Assembly: GCA_022394755.1 (NCBI GenBank)
Contig: JAGFCA010000121.1
Span: 1 to 48,356 of the forward strand
From: Candidatus Poribacteria bacterium
GTDB lineage: Bacteria > Poribacteria > WGA-4E > WGA-3G
Direction: 5' to 3'
Length of the DNA: 48,356 nucleotides
Shown here: positions 16,667 to 26,375 of the stretch, piece by piece
How the letters are laid out: every line of letters begins with the position of its first letter
Position numbering within the stretch: the first letter of the stretch is position 1
Made by a program: the position numbers and the translations under genes
Notes under the pieces: generated by a model
What the model was told of the DNA's origin: nothing
Seen by the model: only the letters and a program-made list of their open reading frames with translations
Database searches by the model: none

Positions 16667-18598
16667 ATGAATCAACAATCCTCAAGCACCACTGAGGTAA
16701 TTTCCAAAAAAGCAATAATTGTTGGTTTAATCCTTGTTGTCGTCAACGCCTATTGGGTTGGCATTGCCAGTGAACTCTGGTATGCAGTCTATACCCTTGT
16801 ATCACCATTTTCAAATGCAGTCTTCACTTTAGTAGTGTTGCTAATATTGAATATAGCGTTACGAAAATTCTCGCCTCGTATTGCCTTTACCCCTGCAGAA
16901 TTATTATTAATATACATTATGGTGACTATGGTATCTACCATTTCTGGACATGCCATGATGGCAATTCTAATGGGTACTTTGGCTCATCCTTTCTGGTTCG
17001 CAACGCCTGAAAATGAATGGGCGCAACTCTTCTTGCATCATATACCTGAATGGTTAACAGTTCATGATGCTGAATGGTTAGCAGGATATTATGAAGGTGA
17101 ATCCAGTCTGTATTTTCAAGAACATCTCAGAATTTGGATTAAGCCGGTACTCATTTGGTCAAGTTTCATTTTTCTACTTTACGGTTCACTCCTATGTTTA
17201 GGGCTAATGCTCCGAAAACAGTGGATGGAACGAGAAAAATTAAGCTTCCCATTGACACAATTACCCCTTCAAATGGTAACCAACCGCAAGTTTTTCCTCT
17301 CACGCGCATTATGGATTGGATTTGGGATTGCTGCCTTACTTCGGGTAATGGGTGGATTACACGATCTATTTCCTGTTATACCAACATTCCCTACAAGTTT
17401 TCGACTTGATAGATATATTACTGAAAGACCTTGGAATGCTATCGGATATGTCTCCATGTCATTCAACTTAGCTATCGTTGGATTGACCTATTTCATGCCA
17501 CTTGACCTGGCATTTTCAACTTGGTTTTTCTTTTGGTTAACACGAGCAGAAAGGGTATTAGCAAGTTCATTAGGCTTAACAAACATTGGGAAACTTTATC
17601 TAAATGAACGTGCTTCCGGTGCCTGGGTTGGTATTGCAGTATTAACTATATGGATGGGACGTAGACATTTTATAAGATTCTTTAAACATCTCATTGGGAT
17701 TGAACAGGGGGATGATGCTACCGAACCGTTCTCATATAGAACTACTGCAATACTAACAGTCCTTAGTATTGTCGGTGTATTTGTCTTTTGCTATTTGGCG
17801 GGGATGTCTCTATGGGTAATTGCTGTTTTCTATCTATTGTTTGTCGCATTTGCAATTGCAATTGGAAGAGTTCGTGCAGAATTAGGACCTCCATACCATG
17901 AAGTTATTGGCATTAATCCTCGGGGGATGATGGTCAATATGTTTGGTACACGGAATTTAGGGGCATCAAACTTGACTATAATGACCTTCCTATATGCATT
18001 TAACCGATGTAACCGTTCACACCCTATGCCAAATCAGGTAGAGTCTTTACGTATCGGTGATCGAGGAGGTATACCGGGAAAGACTTTGCTCCTTTGCATG
18101 GCTCTTGCTATTGGGATTGGTGCAGTTGCGACATTTTGGACATATCTTCAGGTAGGTTATCAGTATGGTGTTTTAGCAAGATGTGAAGGACATGTAGGAC
18201 ATTTTGGATGGGAGAGTTTTAATCCACTTCAAAGTTGGCTTCAATACCCCAAAGAGGTAAATTATCCTGCTATCACATTCATGAGTGGAGGTTTCCTGTT
18301 TGTATTCTTATTACATTTCTTACGTACACATCTAATGTGGTGGACTCTACATCCATCTGGATATGTCCTCTCAGGAGCATCGTGGGGTGGACTTATATAT
18401 TTTTGGTTTCCTGTGATGGTAAGCTGGTTAATAAAATTCATGATACTGAAATTTTCTGGATGGCAAGCGTATCGAAGAGCAATCCCATTTTTCCTTGGGT
18501 TAGTTTTAGGTGATTTTGTACCACGGAGTGTCTTAAGTCTAATCAGTTTTGTGATGAACCTATATATGCCTTCTTCAGGAGCAGGACACTCACTGTAG
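16667..18598 (+). CDS. Multi-pass membrane protein, DUF6785/DUF6784 type
   Basis: This is a 643-residue integral membrane protein with about a dozen hydrophobic helices. It resembles the DUF6785 (N-terminal) plus DUF6784 (C-terminal) proteins common in Planctomycetes, Verrucomicrobia and Poribacteria, which look distantly like oligopeptide-transporter permeases. Recognisable blocks are FTPAELLLIYIMVTMVSTISG, FLLYGSLLCLGLMLRKQWMEREKLSFPL and the C-terminal HPSGYVLSGASWGGLIYFWF. A conserved amphipathic N-terminal region precedes the first helix. An ABC ATPase gene starts 85 bases downstream on the same strand. The function is unknown and transport is inference. Confidence 0.8.
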   Translation: MNQQSSSTTEVISKKAIIVGLILVVVNAYWVGIASELWYAVYTLVSPFSNAVFTLVVLLILNIALRKFSPRIAFTPAELLLIYIMVTMVSTISGHAMMAILMGTLAHPFWFATPENEWAQLFLHHIPEWLTVHDAEWLAGYYEGESSLYFQEHLRIWIKPVLIWSSFIFLLYGSLLCLGLMLRKQWMEREKLSFPLTQLPLQMVTNRKFFLSRALWIGFGIAALLRVMGGLHDLFPVIPTFPTSFRLDRYITERPWNAIGYVSMSFNLAIVGLTYFMPLDLAFSTWFFFWLTRAERVLASSLGLTNIGKLYLNERASGAWVGIAVLTIWMGRRHFIRFFKHLIGIEQGDDATEPFSYRTTAILTVLSIVGVFVFCYLAGMSLWVIAVFYLLFVAFAIAIGRVRAELGPPYHEVIGINPRGMMVNMFGTRNLGASNLTIMTFLYAFNRCNRSHPMPNQVESLRIGDRGGIPGKTLLLCMALAIGIGAVATFWTYLQVGYQYGVLARCEGHVGHFGWESFNPLQSWLQYPKEVNYPAITFMSGGFLFVFLLHFLRTHLMWWTLHPSGYVLSGASWGGLIYFWFPVMVSWLIKFMILKFSGWQAYRRAIPFFLGLVLGDFVPRSVLSLISFVMNLYMPSSGAGHSL

Positions 18599-18683
18599 TA
18601 ACTTATTTTTGATGTTGTAATTGGAACTTAAAAACCATAAGAGGAATAGAAAATCTTAATCAAATTTGGCTTATAGACTACTT

Positions 18684-19727
18684 ATGAAACCTTTACTAAT
18701 TGTCAATTCCATATCAAAACGTTTTCAGATGACACCTGTGGTAACAAATGTTAGTTTTGAAGTATATCCCGGTGAGATATTTGCACTCTTAGGTGCAAGC
18801 GGATGTGGAAAAACTACAACCTTACGCTTGATTGCTGGATTTGAACGTGCCGATACTGGTAATATTACAATGAACGAACATCTCCTTGAAGATAAAAATA
18901 CTTTTGTTCCACCTGAATCACGAGAAATTGGCTTTGTATTTCAGGATTATGCTCTTTTTCCTCATAAAACAGTGATTGATAATGCTGCTTTCGGACTGAG
19001 TCGAAAAATTAAGAAAAATAAGAAACATGAGATGGCATTAGATATCCTTGAACGAGTTGGAATAGGACATCTACAATCACGAATGCCACATCATCTTTCA
19101 GGTGGGGAACAACAACGCGTCGCATTAGCAAGGTCATTAGTCACACAACCTAAGTTGCTTCTATTAGATGAACCTTTTTCGAACCTTGACACCGGACTTA
19201 GACAGTCCACAAGGGAGGAAGTCAGGCTATTATTAAAAGCACTTGATATAAGTGTTGTATTAGTAACGCACGATCAAGAAGAAGCACTGAGTTTTGCAGA
19301 ACGAGTTGCAGTGATGAATGATGGGATTATTGAGCAAATTGGAACACCTGAAGAAGTTTACAAACAACCTAAAACCGTATATGTAGCGAATTTTTTAGGA
19401 AAGACAAACATTATAAAGACAAGCATTGAAAACGGTCTGGCAGAAACACCTCTTGGTAGAATTAAAATGGATTCTCCAAACTTACCACAGATTACACTCT
19501 CCATACGTCCAGAACATATTAAAATCAGTAAAATTGAAAAAGTAATAGAGAACACTATTATTGGTTATATATCAACTCGAGAATTTAAAGGGCATGATTT
19601 TACATATCAAGTTGAGATTGATGGAGTAAATTACCTTGTTCAAACAGACTATCAGCATCAATTTCAGTTGGGTGACCAAGTTTCATTACAACCCACTCAT
19701 GCAGTGGTAATTAAAGATTCAAATTAA
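18684..19727 (+). CDS. ABC transporter ATP-binding protein (PotA/FbpC-like)
   Basis: This is an importer-type ATPase of about 347 residues. It has Walker A GASGCGKTT, a Q-loop in FVFQDYALFPHKTV, signature LSGGEQQRVALARSL, Walker B LLLLDEPFSNLD and the H-loop in VLVTHDQEEAL. A C-terminal TOBE-like extension (about 230-347) is typical of iron(III), spermidine/putrescine or sugar importers. ATG at 18684 is preferred to TTG at 18666; neither has a good Shine-Dalgarno. No classical permease or substrate-binding protein gene is present here; the only membrane neighbour is the DUF6785 protein upstream. Confidence 0.92.
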   Translation: MKPLLIVNSISKRFQMTPVVTNVSFEVYPGEIFALLGASGCGKTTTLRLIAGFERADTGNITMNEHLLEDKNTFVPPESREIGFVFQDYALFPHKTVIDNAAFGLSRKIKKNKKHEMALDILERVGIGHLQSRMPHHLSGGEQQRVALARSLVTQPKLLLLDEPFSNLDTGLRQSTREEVRLLLKALDISVVLVTHDQEEALSFAERVAVMNDGIIEQIGTPEEVYKQPKTVYVANFLGKTNIIKTSIENGLAETPLGRIKMDSPNLPQITLSIRPEHIKISKIEKVIENTIIGYISTREFKGHDFTYQVEIDGVNYLVQTDYQHQFQLGDQVSLQPTHAVVIKDSN

Positions 19728-19732
19728 ATCAG

Positions 19733-19750
19733 AGTTTTAACCATAAAACT
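19733..19750. terminator. Weak AT-rich hairpin between convergent genes
   Basis: AGTTTTA (19733-19739) and TAAAACT (19744-19750) form a 7-bp stem with a four-base loop between the convergent ABC ATPase and M28 peptidase genes. It could act as a bidirectional terminator, but the stem is short and AT-rich. Confidence 0.3.
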
Positions 19751-19784
19751 TTCCTAACAACTATACTAAATTATGAAATAATTA

Positions 19785-21902
19785 TTAATCTTCTTCTGTA
19801 GTGTTTACCAAAGATATTATCTCCTTCAACCCCTTATCCATCCTTTGAAATGCACTTGCTAAATTGTCAATAGCCTCGTTAATTTGTACAACATCTTGTT
19901 GCTCAATAGCATCAATTATTCCTGGAAATACTACAGCAGCATAACCGGTATTCAATCCTGGAGCATATATTAAATGTTTAAACCACGGACGCATCGGTAA
20001 CCCATCCTGATTCGTTAATAAACGCTCTAATTGGAAAAGTCTTTGATTTATTTCAGCAATATCCACTTGATTATCAGAGTCTATATATTCTTGTAGTTTT
20101 CTATTTAATACTGCTGCAGAATTCTCCCAATCAATTAGTAAATTACGGAGTTTCTGTATATTCAATAAAGAGCCATTTTTTAGAATCTCTAATTCGGACA
20201 ATAGTTCCTCAGCATATAATTGATAATCCAACGGTAAAACATCTGCATTTGCAAGTCGTAAGGCAATACTACCCCATATATGTGCCATCGCGACTTGATA
20301 CTGATAGGTTGGATCACCAAAATGTTCCATCCAATATAGATTGTCCTGCATGGCATGATAAACACCATAAGGACCATCAAATCCCATACTGACAGCAGGT
20401 ATCCCTACGTGCCCTACAAATGGAGAATGATCTGATCCGCTCCCAAGATTACCTACCTTAGGTTTCTTATTCTGATGTCCATTATTCCAAACATCATACA
20501 CAGTCTTTAATGTCCTTGGATCAATTACCTCTTGAGATACATCGCGTACTAATTGCTTCAAGGTTGGTATTGCACTTGCGTAGAGTTTTGTTCCAGTTGC
20601 AGAAATATCAACATTCAAATAGGCAACAGTTTTATCTCGTAATTCCTGTTTCAGGTGTTCAACCCATTCTGTTGAACCGAGGATACCGAACTCTTCAGCA
20701 TCCCAGGATGCAAAGACTATTGTCCGTTTTGGACGAATTCCCTGTTGTGCTAATTTCCCCATACATCTGGCGATCTCGAGTAATGATGTAGTTCCACTGC
20801 TTGGATCAGCAGCACCATAAATCCAGGCATCATGATGATTACCTAATATCACCCATTGATCAGGAAATTCTGATCCTTCTAAAGTAGCAATAACATTATA
20901 TATCTTACGAATCTTATGTTCGCATTTTACTTTCATATGTACCGTTGCTGGTCCTGGTCCAGTATGGTAAGCAAATGGTAAACCACCTTGCCAACTTAGT
21001 GGTACAGTTGGACCACTCAATGCTTCCAATAATGGTTTTGCATCTTTGTAAGCAATTGGAATGACAGGAATTTTTGGGAGATCTGTTGCTTCTTCGACTT
21101 CAAGTCTATCCGCATCTTCAGTCGCAGCCCAACCGGGTGTTAATGGATCACTTGCATGTTGAAAAATGTATTTGACAGTGCCACGCTGTATTGCATCTTC
21201 TGAACGCCAAGGTCCTCGTGGATATACATCACCCCGCATATAGCCATCGTCTGATGGATCTGAGTAGAGAATCAATCCAGTTGCTCCATAGTCTCCTGCA
21301 AGTTTTGCTTTTACACCACGATAACTACCTCCATATCGAGCAATACAGATTTTTCCTTCTACAGAAATACCAAGGTTATGTAAAGTCTGGTAGTCTTGAG
21401 GTAAACCTTTATTCACATATACTAACTCTGCGGTTACTTCACCATCTGGAGAATAGGCATTATATCCTGGGACAATATCAGTACGGTATGAATCTTTATC
21501 CCATTGCCATCCAGTTTCCTTATTCGCAGCTACATGTTGTCCTGGTGATACAAGCTCAACAAGTACTTCAAGTGGGTGGGGTAAATAGACTAGGTATTCA
21601 TAAATTTTTACCTTCAACCCATATCTCTCATGCTGATTCTTGATAAATTCTGCCACCTTAAAACTATTCTCAGTACCCGCAAGATGGGGTTCTTCAGTCA
21701 GTCTCCGTAAATTTGTCCTACAAGATTCTATTGATACTAAATCTTTAAATGCTGTTTCTGTCTGGTGTTGTATAGTGGCATTATTAGATGTGAATCCGCG
21801 GAGTTTCGTTTCGGAATATGCTGATAACGATGTAACCAAAAAGAGAAAAAGTATGTTTATGATAATTATGTATGAAAGATCATGTGTACGGTTAATTTTC
21901 AT
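19785..21902 (-). CDS. M28 peptidase, glutamate carboxypeptidase II-like
   Basis: This is a secreted or membrane-anchored zinc aminopeptidase/carboxypeptidase of 705 residues in the glutamate carboxypeptidase II/transferrin-receptor architecture. An N-terminal signal/anchor (about residues 10-28) is followed by a PA domain with GKICIARYGGSYRGVKAKLAG. The M28 core has NHHDAW (~355), DPSSGTTSLLEIAR, SWDAEEFGILGSTEW, a LNVDISATG segment and YHAMQDN; these supply the two-zinc ligands His, Asp, Glu, Asp and His. The C-terminal helical part matches the TFR-like dimerisation domain. Upstream lies a 223-base divergent spacer before the response regulator. It probably trims peptides in the periplasm. 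Confidence 0.92.
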   Translation of the reverse strand: MKINRTHDLSYIIIINILFLFLVTSLSAYSETKLRGFTSNNATIQHQTETAFKDLVSIESCRTNLRRLTEEPHLAGTENSFKVAEFIKNQHERYGLKVKIYEYLVYLPHPLEVLVELVSPGQHVAANKETGWQWDKDSYRTDIVPGYNAYSPDGEVTAELVYVNKGLPQDYQTLHNLGISVEGKICIARYGGSYRGVKAKLAGDYGATGLILYSDPSDDGYMRGDVYPRGPWRSEDAIQRGTVKYIFQHASDPLTPGWAATEDADRLEVEEATDLPKIPVIPIAYKDAKPLLEALSGPTVPLSWQGGLPFAYHTGPGPATVHMKVKCEHKIRKIYNVIATLEGSEFPDQWVILGNHHDAWIYGAADPSSGTTSLLEIARCMGKLAQQGIRPKRTIVFASWDAEEFGILGSTEWVEHLKQELRDKTVAYLNVDISATGTKLYASAIPTLKQLVRDVSQEVIDPRTLKTVYDVWNNGHQNKKPKVGNLGSGSDHSPFVGHVGIPAVSMGFDGPYGVYHAMQDNLYWMEHFGDPTYQYQVAMAHIWGSIALRLANADVLPLDYQLYAEELLSELEILKNGSLLNIQKLRNLLIDWENSAAVLNRKLQEYIDSDNQVDIAEINQRLFQLERLLTNQDGLPMRPWFKHLIYAPGLNTGYAAVVFPGIIDAIEQQDVVQINEAIDNLASAFQRMDKGLKEIISLVNTTEED

Positions 21903-22125
21903 TTCTATTTGTAATACAACCTTATTTTTTTATAAAATAATACCATAGGTGTTGATTATTTACATTACAATTCACAATACAATGTGGTAGAATTATCCAA
22001 TAAATAAACTAAAAAATACATGATCATCCAATCTAAAAAAGCAATCCAACACTGACTTACTAAAATAAATCTTATATTCTACTGTGTTGTATAAGGTAAA
22101 TTGATATTCAGGTTAGGTATTTCTT

Positions 22126-22827
22126 ATGGAAGCGAAAATTCTAATTGTTGAAGACGAACGCGATATAGTTGATCTAATACGATATAACCTAAAACAAGAG
22201 AATTTCAAAGTGGATGTAGTACGTAATGGGGCAGATGTTCTACCACGTGCTGTTGAAAACCCACCAGATTTAATTTTGTTAGATTTGATGCTTCCAGAAG
22301 TTGATGGATTGATTGTATGTCGTCTGTTAAAAAACGATCCAAGAACTAAGAAGATACCAATTGTCATGTTGACTGCCAAGTCAGATGAACAAGATCGTGT
22401 GACAGGACTTGAATTGGGAGCAGACGATTATATTACAAAACCATTTAGTCCACGGGAAGTAGTCCTACGTATCAATGCAGTATTACGCAGATTGAATGCT
22501 GGTAATAATGATGAAGATGAAAATAAGATTGAAACACATGGGGTCGTCATTGACCTGAATCGACATCAGGTATTGACTGATGACGGTGCAATAGATCTAA
22601 CTGCAACAGAATTTAAACTTATTACCCTCTTTGCTAAATCTCCTGGACGTGTATTTAATCGTGACATACTGATGGATGTTATCTGGGATCAAGAATATTA
22701 CGGAATAGATAGAACTATCGATACTCATGTGAGTAGACTCAGAAGAAAATTAGGAAAATTAGGAAAACATATTGAAACTGTTTATGGTGTTGGATATCGA
22801 CTCAAAGAAGAAAAAATAAAACAGTGA
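22126..22827 (+). CDS. OmpR/PhoB-family response regulator
   Basis: This is a two-component regulator with a receiver domain (1-120) and a winged-helix DNA-binding domain (about 135-230). The phospho-acceptor is Asp53 (LLDLMLP), with Glu9-Asp10, Thr83 and Lys105 completing the active site. The output domain has LTATEFKLITLFAKSPGRVFNRDILMDVIW and RTIDTHVSRLRRKLG, and ends VYGVGYRL. The protein looks closest to PhoB among the family. No histidine kinase gene is adjacent, so its partner is elsewhere. The stop is TGA. AGG lies eight bases before the ATG. Confidence 0.92.
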   Translation: MEAKILIVEDERDIVDLIRYNLKQENFKVDVVRNGADVLPRAVENPPDLILLDLMLPEVDGLIVCRLLKNDPRTKKIPIVMLTAKSDEQDRVTGLELGADDYITKPFSPREVVLRINAVLRRLNAGNNDEDENKIETHGVVIDLNRHQVLTDDGAIDLTATEFKLITLFAKSPGRVFNRDILMDVIWDQEYYGIDRTIDTHVSRLRRKLGKLGKHIETVYGVGYRLKEEKIKQ

Positions 22828-22921
22828 ACATTCCTATTTTAATGTATTAACACATTCCATGTATCCTCTACATTTAGTTTGACTTACTTATATTTTTTAA
22901 TTTAATAAAACGGAGAAATAA

Positions 22922-23692
22922 ATGATTTTAAATCTTAGAGACAAAGTTGTCGTCATTACAGGTGCAAGTCGTGGTATTGGTAGATCCATTGCCTTCGCAT
23001 TTGCTGAAGAGGAAGCAAAACTCAGTATTTGTGGAAGAGATCCAGATACACTCCAAGCAGTTACTGATGAACTCAAACCATTCAAGAATGGTGTTTTCTC
23101 AAAACCAACAGATGTGACTGATAATGAGCAGGTCGAGTCTTTTATCTCTGAAACACTTGATCATTATGGACGAATTGATGTGGTTGTCAACAATGTTGGA
23201 GGGAGTCGCTGGACACCTATAGAAGAGATTTCTGATGACGAATGGCACGAGATTCTTGATCTGAATTTGGTATCCGCTACACGTGTAAATAGATTGGTTA
23301 TTCCTGTTATGAAGCAACAGGGAAGTGGTGCCATAATTATGATTACATCAATTTATGGTAGAGAAGGTGGAGGACACATCACATACAATGCTGCAAAAGC
23401 TGCAGAAATTAGTATGACAAAATCTTTAGCTAAAGAACTCGCCCCTGATAATATCCGTGTCAATAGTATTGCTCCAGGGTCTATTCTGTTTCCTGGTGGT
23501 GGTTGGGATAGACGAATGAAAGCAGATCCTGAAGCGATGAAAGCCTTTGTTGAAAGCGAAATGCCTCTTGGTAGGTTTGGTAAACCTGAAGAGATTGCTA
23601 ATGTTGCAGTATTCCTCGCATCAGAAAAAGCAAGTCTAATCACTGGAGCTTGTTTGAATGTTGATGGTTGCCAAACACGTTCAAATATATAG
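22922..23692 (+). CDS. Short-chain dehydrogenase/reductase (SDR)
   Basis: This is a classical NAD(P)-dependent SDR of 256 residues. The cofactor motif TGASRGIG is at 13-20, NNVGG near residue 90, and the catalytic Ser143, Tyr155 and Lys159 (YNAAKAA) follow. The C-terminal RFGKPEEIANVAVFLASEKASLITG is typical of FabG-like 3-oxoacyl reductases and sugar dehydrogenases. CGGAG lies eight bases before the ATG. It stands 94 bases after the regulator gene and has no fatty-acid genes nearby, so a role in sugar or secondary metabolism is as likely as fatty acid synthesis. Confidence 0.92.
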   Translation: MILNLRDKVVVITGASRGIGRSIAFAFAEEEAKLSICGRDPDTLQAVTDELKPFKNGVFSKPTDVTDNEQVESFISETLDHYGRIDVVVNNVGGSRWTPIEEISDDEWHEILDLNLVSATRVNRLVIPVMKQQGSGAIIMITSIYGREGGGHITYNAAKAAEISMTKSLAKELAPDNIRVNSIAPGSILFPGGGWDRRMKADPEAMKAFVESEMPLGRFGKPEEIANVAVFLASEKASLITGACLNVDGCQTRSNI

Positions 23693-24056
23693 TTTTATTC
23701 TGACACTTGTCTCATTCCATTACCACTTAACTTCCTAACCTCCCACCTTATATAGGCACAGTTTCTCGCTTAAACGACGTTGATTCTCGTGCCTAATTTT
23801 TTTTCATCCAATAATTTGACCTTCATTTCTGATAACTTTTTCTTGGATAATTACTTTCATGTAATCCAATGAAATATTCGAGAGAACAACAAGGGTAATC
23901 ACAATTCAGAATATCCAAGAGTCTGCAGAACATCCATGAATGGCTACTTCGTCCAAAAGGTTGATTATTTGGTTTATTGGATTCCACGTTGTATCATAGA
24001 TTGATGTGTGATATTATACTACTCAATGATAAATATAGATATAGGAGTCTTCCACA
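23693..24056. other. Intergenic stretch without a gene
   Basis: There is no convincing reading frame here. The last 70 bases hold a possible weak promoter (TTGTAT at 23989, TATTAT at 24012, 17 bases apart) and a TAGGAG ribosome-binding site for the gene at 24057. I see nothing else. Confidence 0.5.
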
Positions 24057-24518
24057 ATGACTTTATTACACAAAACAGCAGGTGTTGTAATCTTATTAAT
24101 AGCACTAATTTTAGTTGGTCATACTATTATCGAACCTTTATATTACGAATCTACAAAAACAGCACCATATAGTTCCATTTGGGAAACGATTGACATTATA
24201 GTGTCGGGGTCATTGTTCTTATGCCTTATCTATTCAACCTACTTTAATGTCTCTCTTCGGCCATCAGCATCACTTAAGCATTGGATAACAGCGAAATGTT
24301 GGCTTTATGGTACACTGTTTTCAATTGTGTTATTCCTATGGGGATGGTTTAGTGTATTGACTGAAAAATTTATCCCTGCACAAGGTGCTTCCGGTTATTT
24401 ATTATGGATATTCTTTGATGCCTTCTACCCGATAATAAGTGGTTCTTTAAGTATTCATATCCTCCTTAATGCTAATGATATCAAACATTCGATGGAACAG
24501 GATAATATTGATGAATAA
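24057..24518 (+). CDS. Small four-helix membrane protein, unknown function
   Basis: I do not recognise this 153-residue protein. It has four hydrophobic stretches (about residues 7-26, 46-62, 81-101 and 116-135), with polar loops and an acidic C-terminus. TAGGAG precedes the ATG by ten bases, supporting a real gene. It is flanked by non-coding stretches of 364 and 492 bases, so it is probably transcribed alone. It is similar in size and topology, though not obviously in sequence, to the protein at 12815. Confidence 0.7.
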   Translation: MTLLHKTAGVVILLIALILVGHTIIEPLYYESTKTAPYSSIWETIDIIVSGSLFLCLIYSTYFNVSLRPSASLKHWITAKCWLYGTLFSIVLFLWGWFSVLTEKFIPAQGASGYLLWIFFDAFYPIISGSLSIHILLNANDIKHSMEQDNIDE

Positions 24519-25010
24519 GCATACTATGTACAGAAACCATATTTATATATTATATTGCATTAGATTGAATATCAGAATTCTGTTCTTAGGAATAGGTAAA
24601 AACCGTATCTAATAGGTTTTTGGCAACAAATTCTTTTCAAAGAAATTTCACTTGTATAATTTGCTGCTATAAAATGACATTCATACTTTGTTCTTGTGAC
24701 AAGTGTATCGGAAAATAATACCATTCCTTAAATTTACACTTATAGGGCTAATAACTTTATACACACATAACGGGTTTTCCTTGCAATATCGACCTGTGTA
24801 TGGTATTATGTTCATAGTATAATGGACTATCAAAATACATAGAATTTATATACTATATTACCTTAGTTGAGGAAATTAAGACAATTGGTATGCTTCAATC
24901 AAGTAATAAATTCATTAGTAAATTTCATCAATCCCGCTAACACCAATATACGATTTATTAAGTTGTGTAGGGAATTTTAGGAGAACATTCATTGAATGTA
25001 GATACATATT
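24519..25010. other. Intergenic stretch with possible terminator
   Basis: No gene is visible. AAAAACC (24598-24604) and GGTTTTT (24615-24621) form a 7-bp stem with a ten-base loop and a T-run, about 80 bases after the small membrane protein gene, and could be its terminator. The rest is AT-rich without recognisable signals. Confidence 0.45.
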
Positions 25011-26315
25011 ATGAGATCAGAAATATGGGTACCGGAATACGACACTCCTGAATTATGGCATAAAGAAATATCACGTAGAGGCTTCTTTAAATATGGTATA
25101 GGTAGTTTTTTAGGTTTGGTCGCGATGCAGCATTTTGGATCATCGGCATCACAGCTTGATCAAGTGATTCCTCGAGCTAAACATTGTATCGTAATGTTTA
25201 TGAGTGGAGGACCGAGCCAATTAGACACCTTCGACCCAAAGCAGCCATCAGTTGAAAATAGCGGTCCTTTCCTACCAATCCCAACAAGCGTAAAAGGGAT
25301 TGAAATATCTGAACATTTACCACAGGTTGCTGAACAAACACATCATCTATCAATCATCCGTTCTATGGTTACTCGTGAAGGCAACCATGAACGCGCCCGT
25401 TATCTTCTACATACAGGTTATGCCCCTGGTGGTGCTGTTAGACATCCTACTTTTGGTTCCCTTACTTCATACTATCTTGAAGACAATGAAACGAAGTTAC
25501 CGAGTTGTGTCAATATCAATTCGCCAACCTATTCAGGTGGATTCTTGGGGGCAACACACGATCCTTTTCTTGTTAATAACCCAATGAAAAAAATTGATGA
25601 TCTGGAATATCCTGAATTGATGGATACAAATCGTTTTAGACAGCGGTTAAAAATGTTGAATAACCTTGAAAAAGATTTTATCACTAAGCGTTCTGGGGTG
25701 GGAACAGAAACACACGAAGCAATATATAAAAAAGCTGATGAACTGATTAATTCACCCAAAATAGTTGCTTTTGATCTGAATCAAGAACCCACAGAGATTA
25801 GACAAGCTTATGGTATGAATAGGTTCGGACAAGGTTGCCTAATGGCAAGACGACTTGTTGAATCAGGGGTTAAATTCGTTGAAATTACCCTTGACGGGTG
25901 GGACACCCATGAAAATAACTTCGAGAGAACAAAAGGACTTCTTGAAGTAGTAGATCCAGCTTATGCCATGCTAATAAAAGAGTTAAGTGAAAGAGATCTT
26001 CTTGATGAAACTGTTGTATTGTGGTTAGGTGAATTCGGTCGTACTCCAAAAATCAACCAGAATGATGGACGCGATCATCATCCAAATGGATGGTCTGCTG
26101 TAATCGCTGGTGGGGGGACACGTGGTGGACAGGTAATAGGCAGTACTAACGAAGACGGAACAGAAGTAGTTGAAGGGGCAACAGGAGTACAAGATCTTTT
26201 CGCCTCACTCTGTTTTGCACTTGGAATCAATCACGATGAAGAGAATATGTCACGCTCCGGACGTCCTATCCGCGTTGTCAATGATGGAACAGTGATTGAA
26301 GAACTATTTATATAG
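25011..26315 (+). CDS. DUF1501 family protein, Tat-exported
   Basis: This is a DUF1501 protein, 434 residues, with an alkaline-phosphatase/sulfatase-like fold by family and unknown function. The N-terminus carries a Tat motif, SRRGFFKYG (21-29), before a hydrophobic segment. Family blocks are FMSGGPSQLDTFDPK, PQVAEQTHHLSIIRSM, HERARYLLHTGY, FGQGCLMARRLVESGVKFVEI, DGWDTHENNF, VVLWLGEFGRTPKINQNDGRDHHP and a C-terminal IRVVNDGTVI. In Planctomycetes it normally sits beside a DUF1549/DUF1553 cytochrome gene, but no such partner is adjacent here. The nearest related cytochrome is the DUF1592 gene about 21 kb away. Confidence 0.92.
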   Translation: MRSEIWVPEYDTPELWHKEISRRGFFKYGIGSFLGLVAMQHFGSSASQLDQVIPRAKHCIVMFMSGGPSQLDTFDPKQPSVENSGPFLPIPTSVKGIEISEHLPQVAEQTHHLSIIRSMVTREGNHERARYLLHTGYAPGGAVRHPTFGSLTSYYLEDNETKLPSCVNINSPTYSGGFLGATHDPFLVNNPMKKIDDLEYPELMDTNRFRQRLKMLNNLEKDFITKRSGVGTETHEAIYKKADELINSPKIVAFDLNQEPTEIRQAYGMNRFGQGCLMARRLVESGVKFVEITLDGWDTHENNFERTKGLLEVVDPAYAMLIKELSERDLLDETVVLWLGEFGRTPKINQNDGRDHHPNGWSAVIAGGGTRGGQVIGSTNEDGTEVVEGATGVQDLFASLCFALGINHDEENMSRSGRPIRVVNDGTVIEELFI

Positions 26316-26375
26316 ACCCTTAATTGTTTTCACTATATGAATTGTCTACTTTCATATCACAACACACAACTGTAG

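Noticed and set aside
20510..21643. Several open frames opposite the M28 peptidase
   Set aside because: They are shadows of a well-supported gene on the other strand, without ribosome-binding sites or family similarity.
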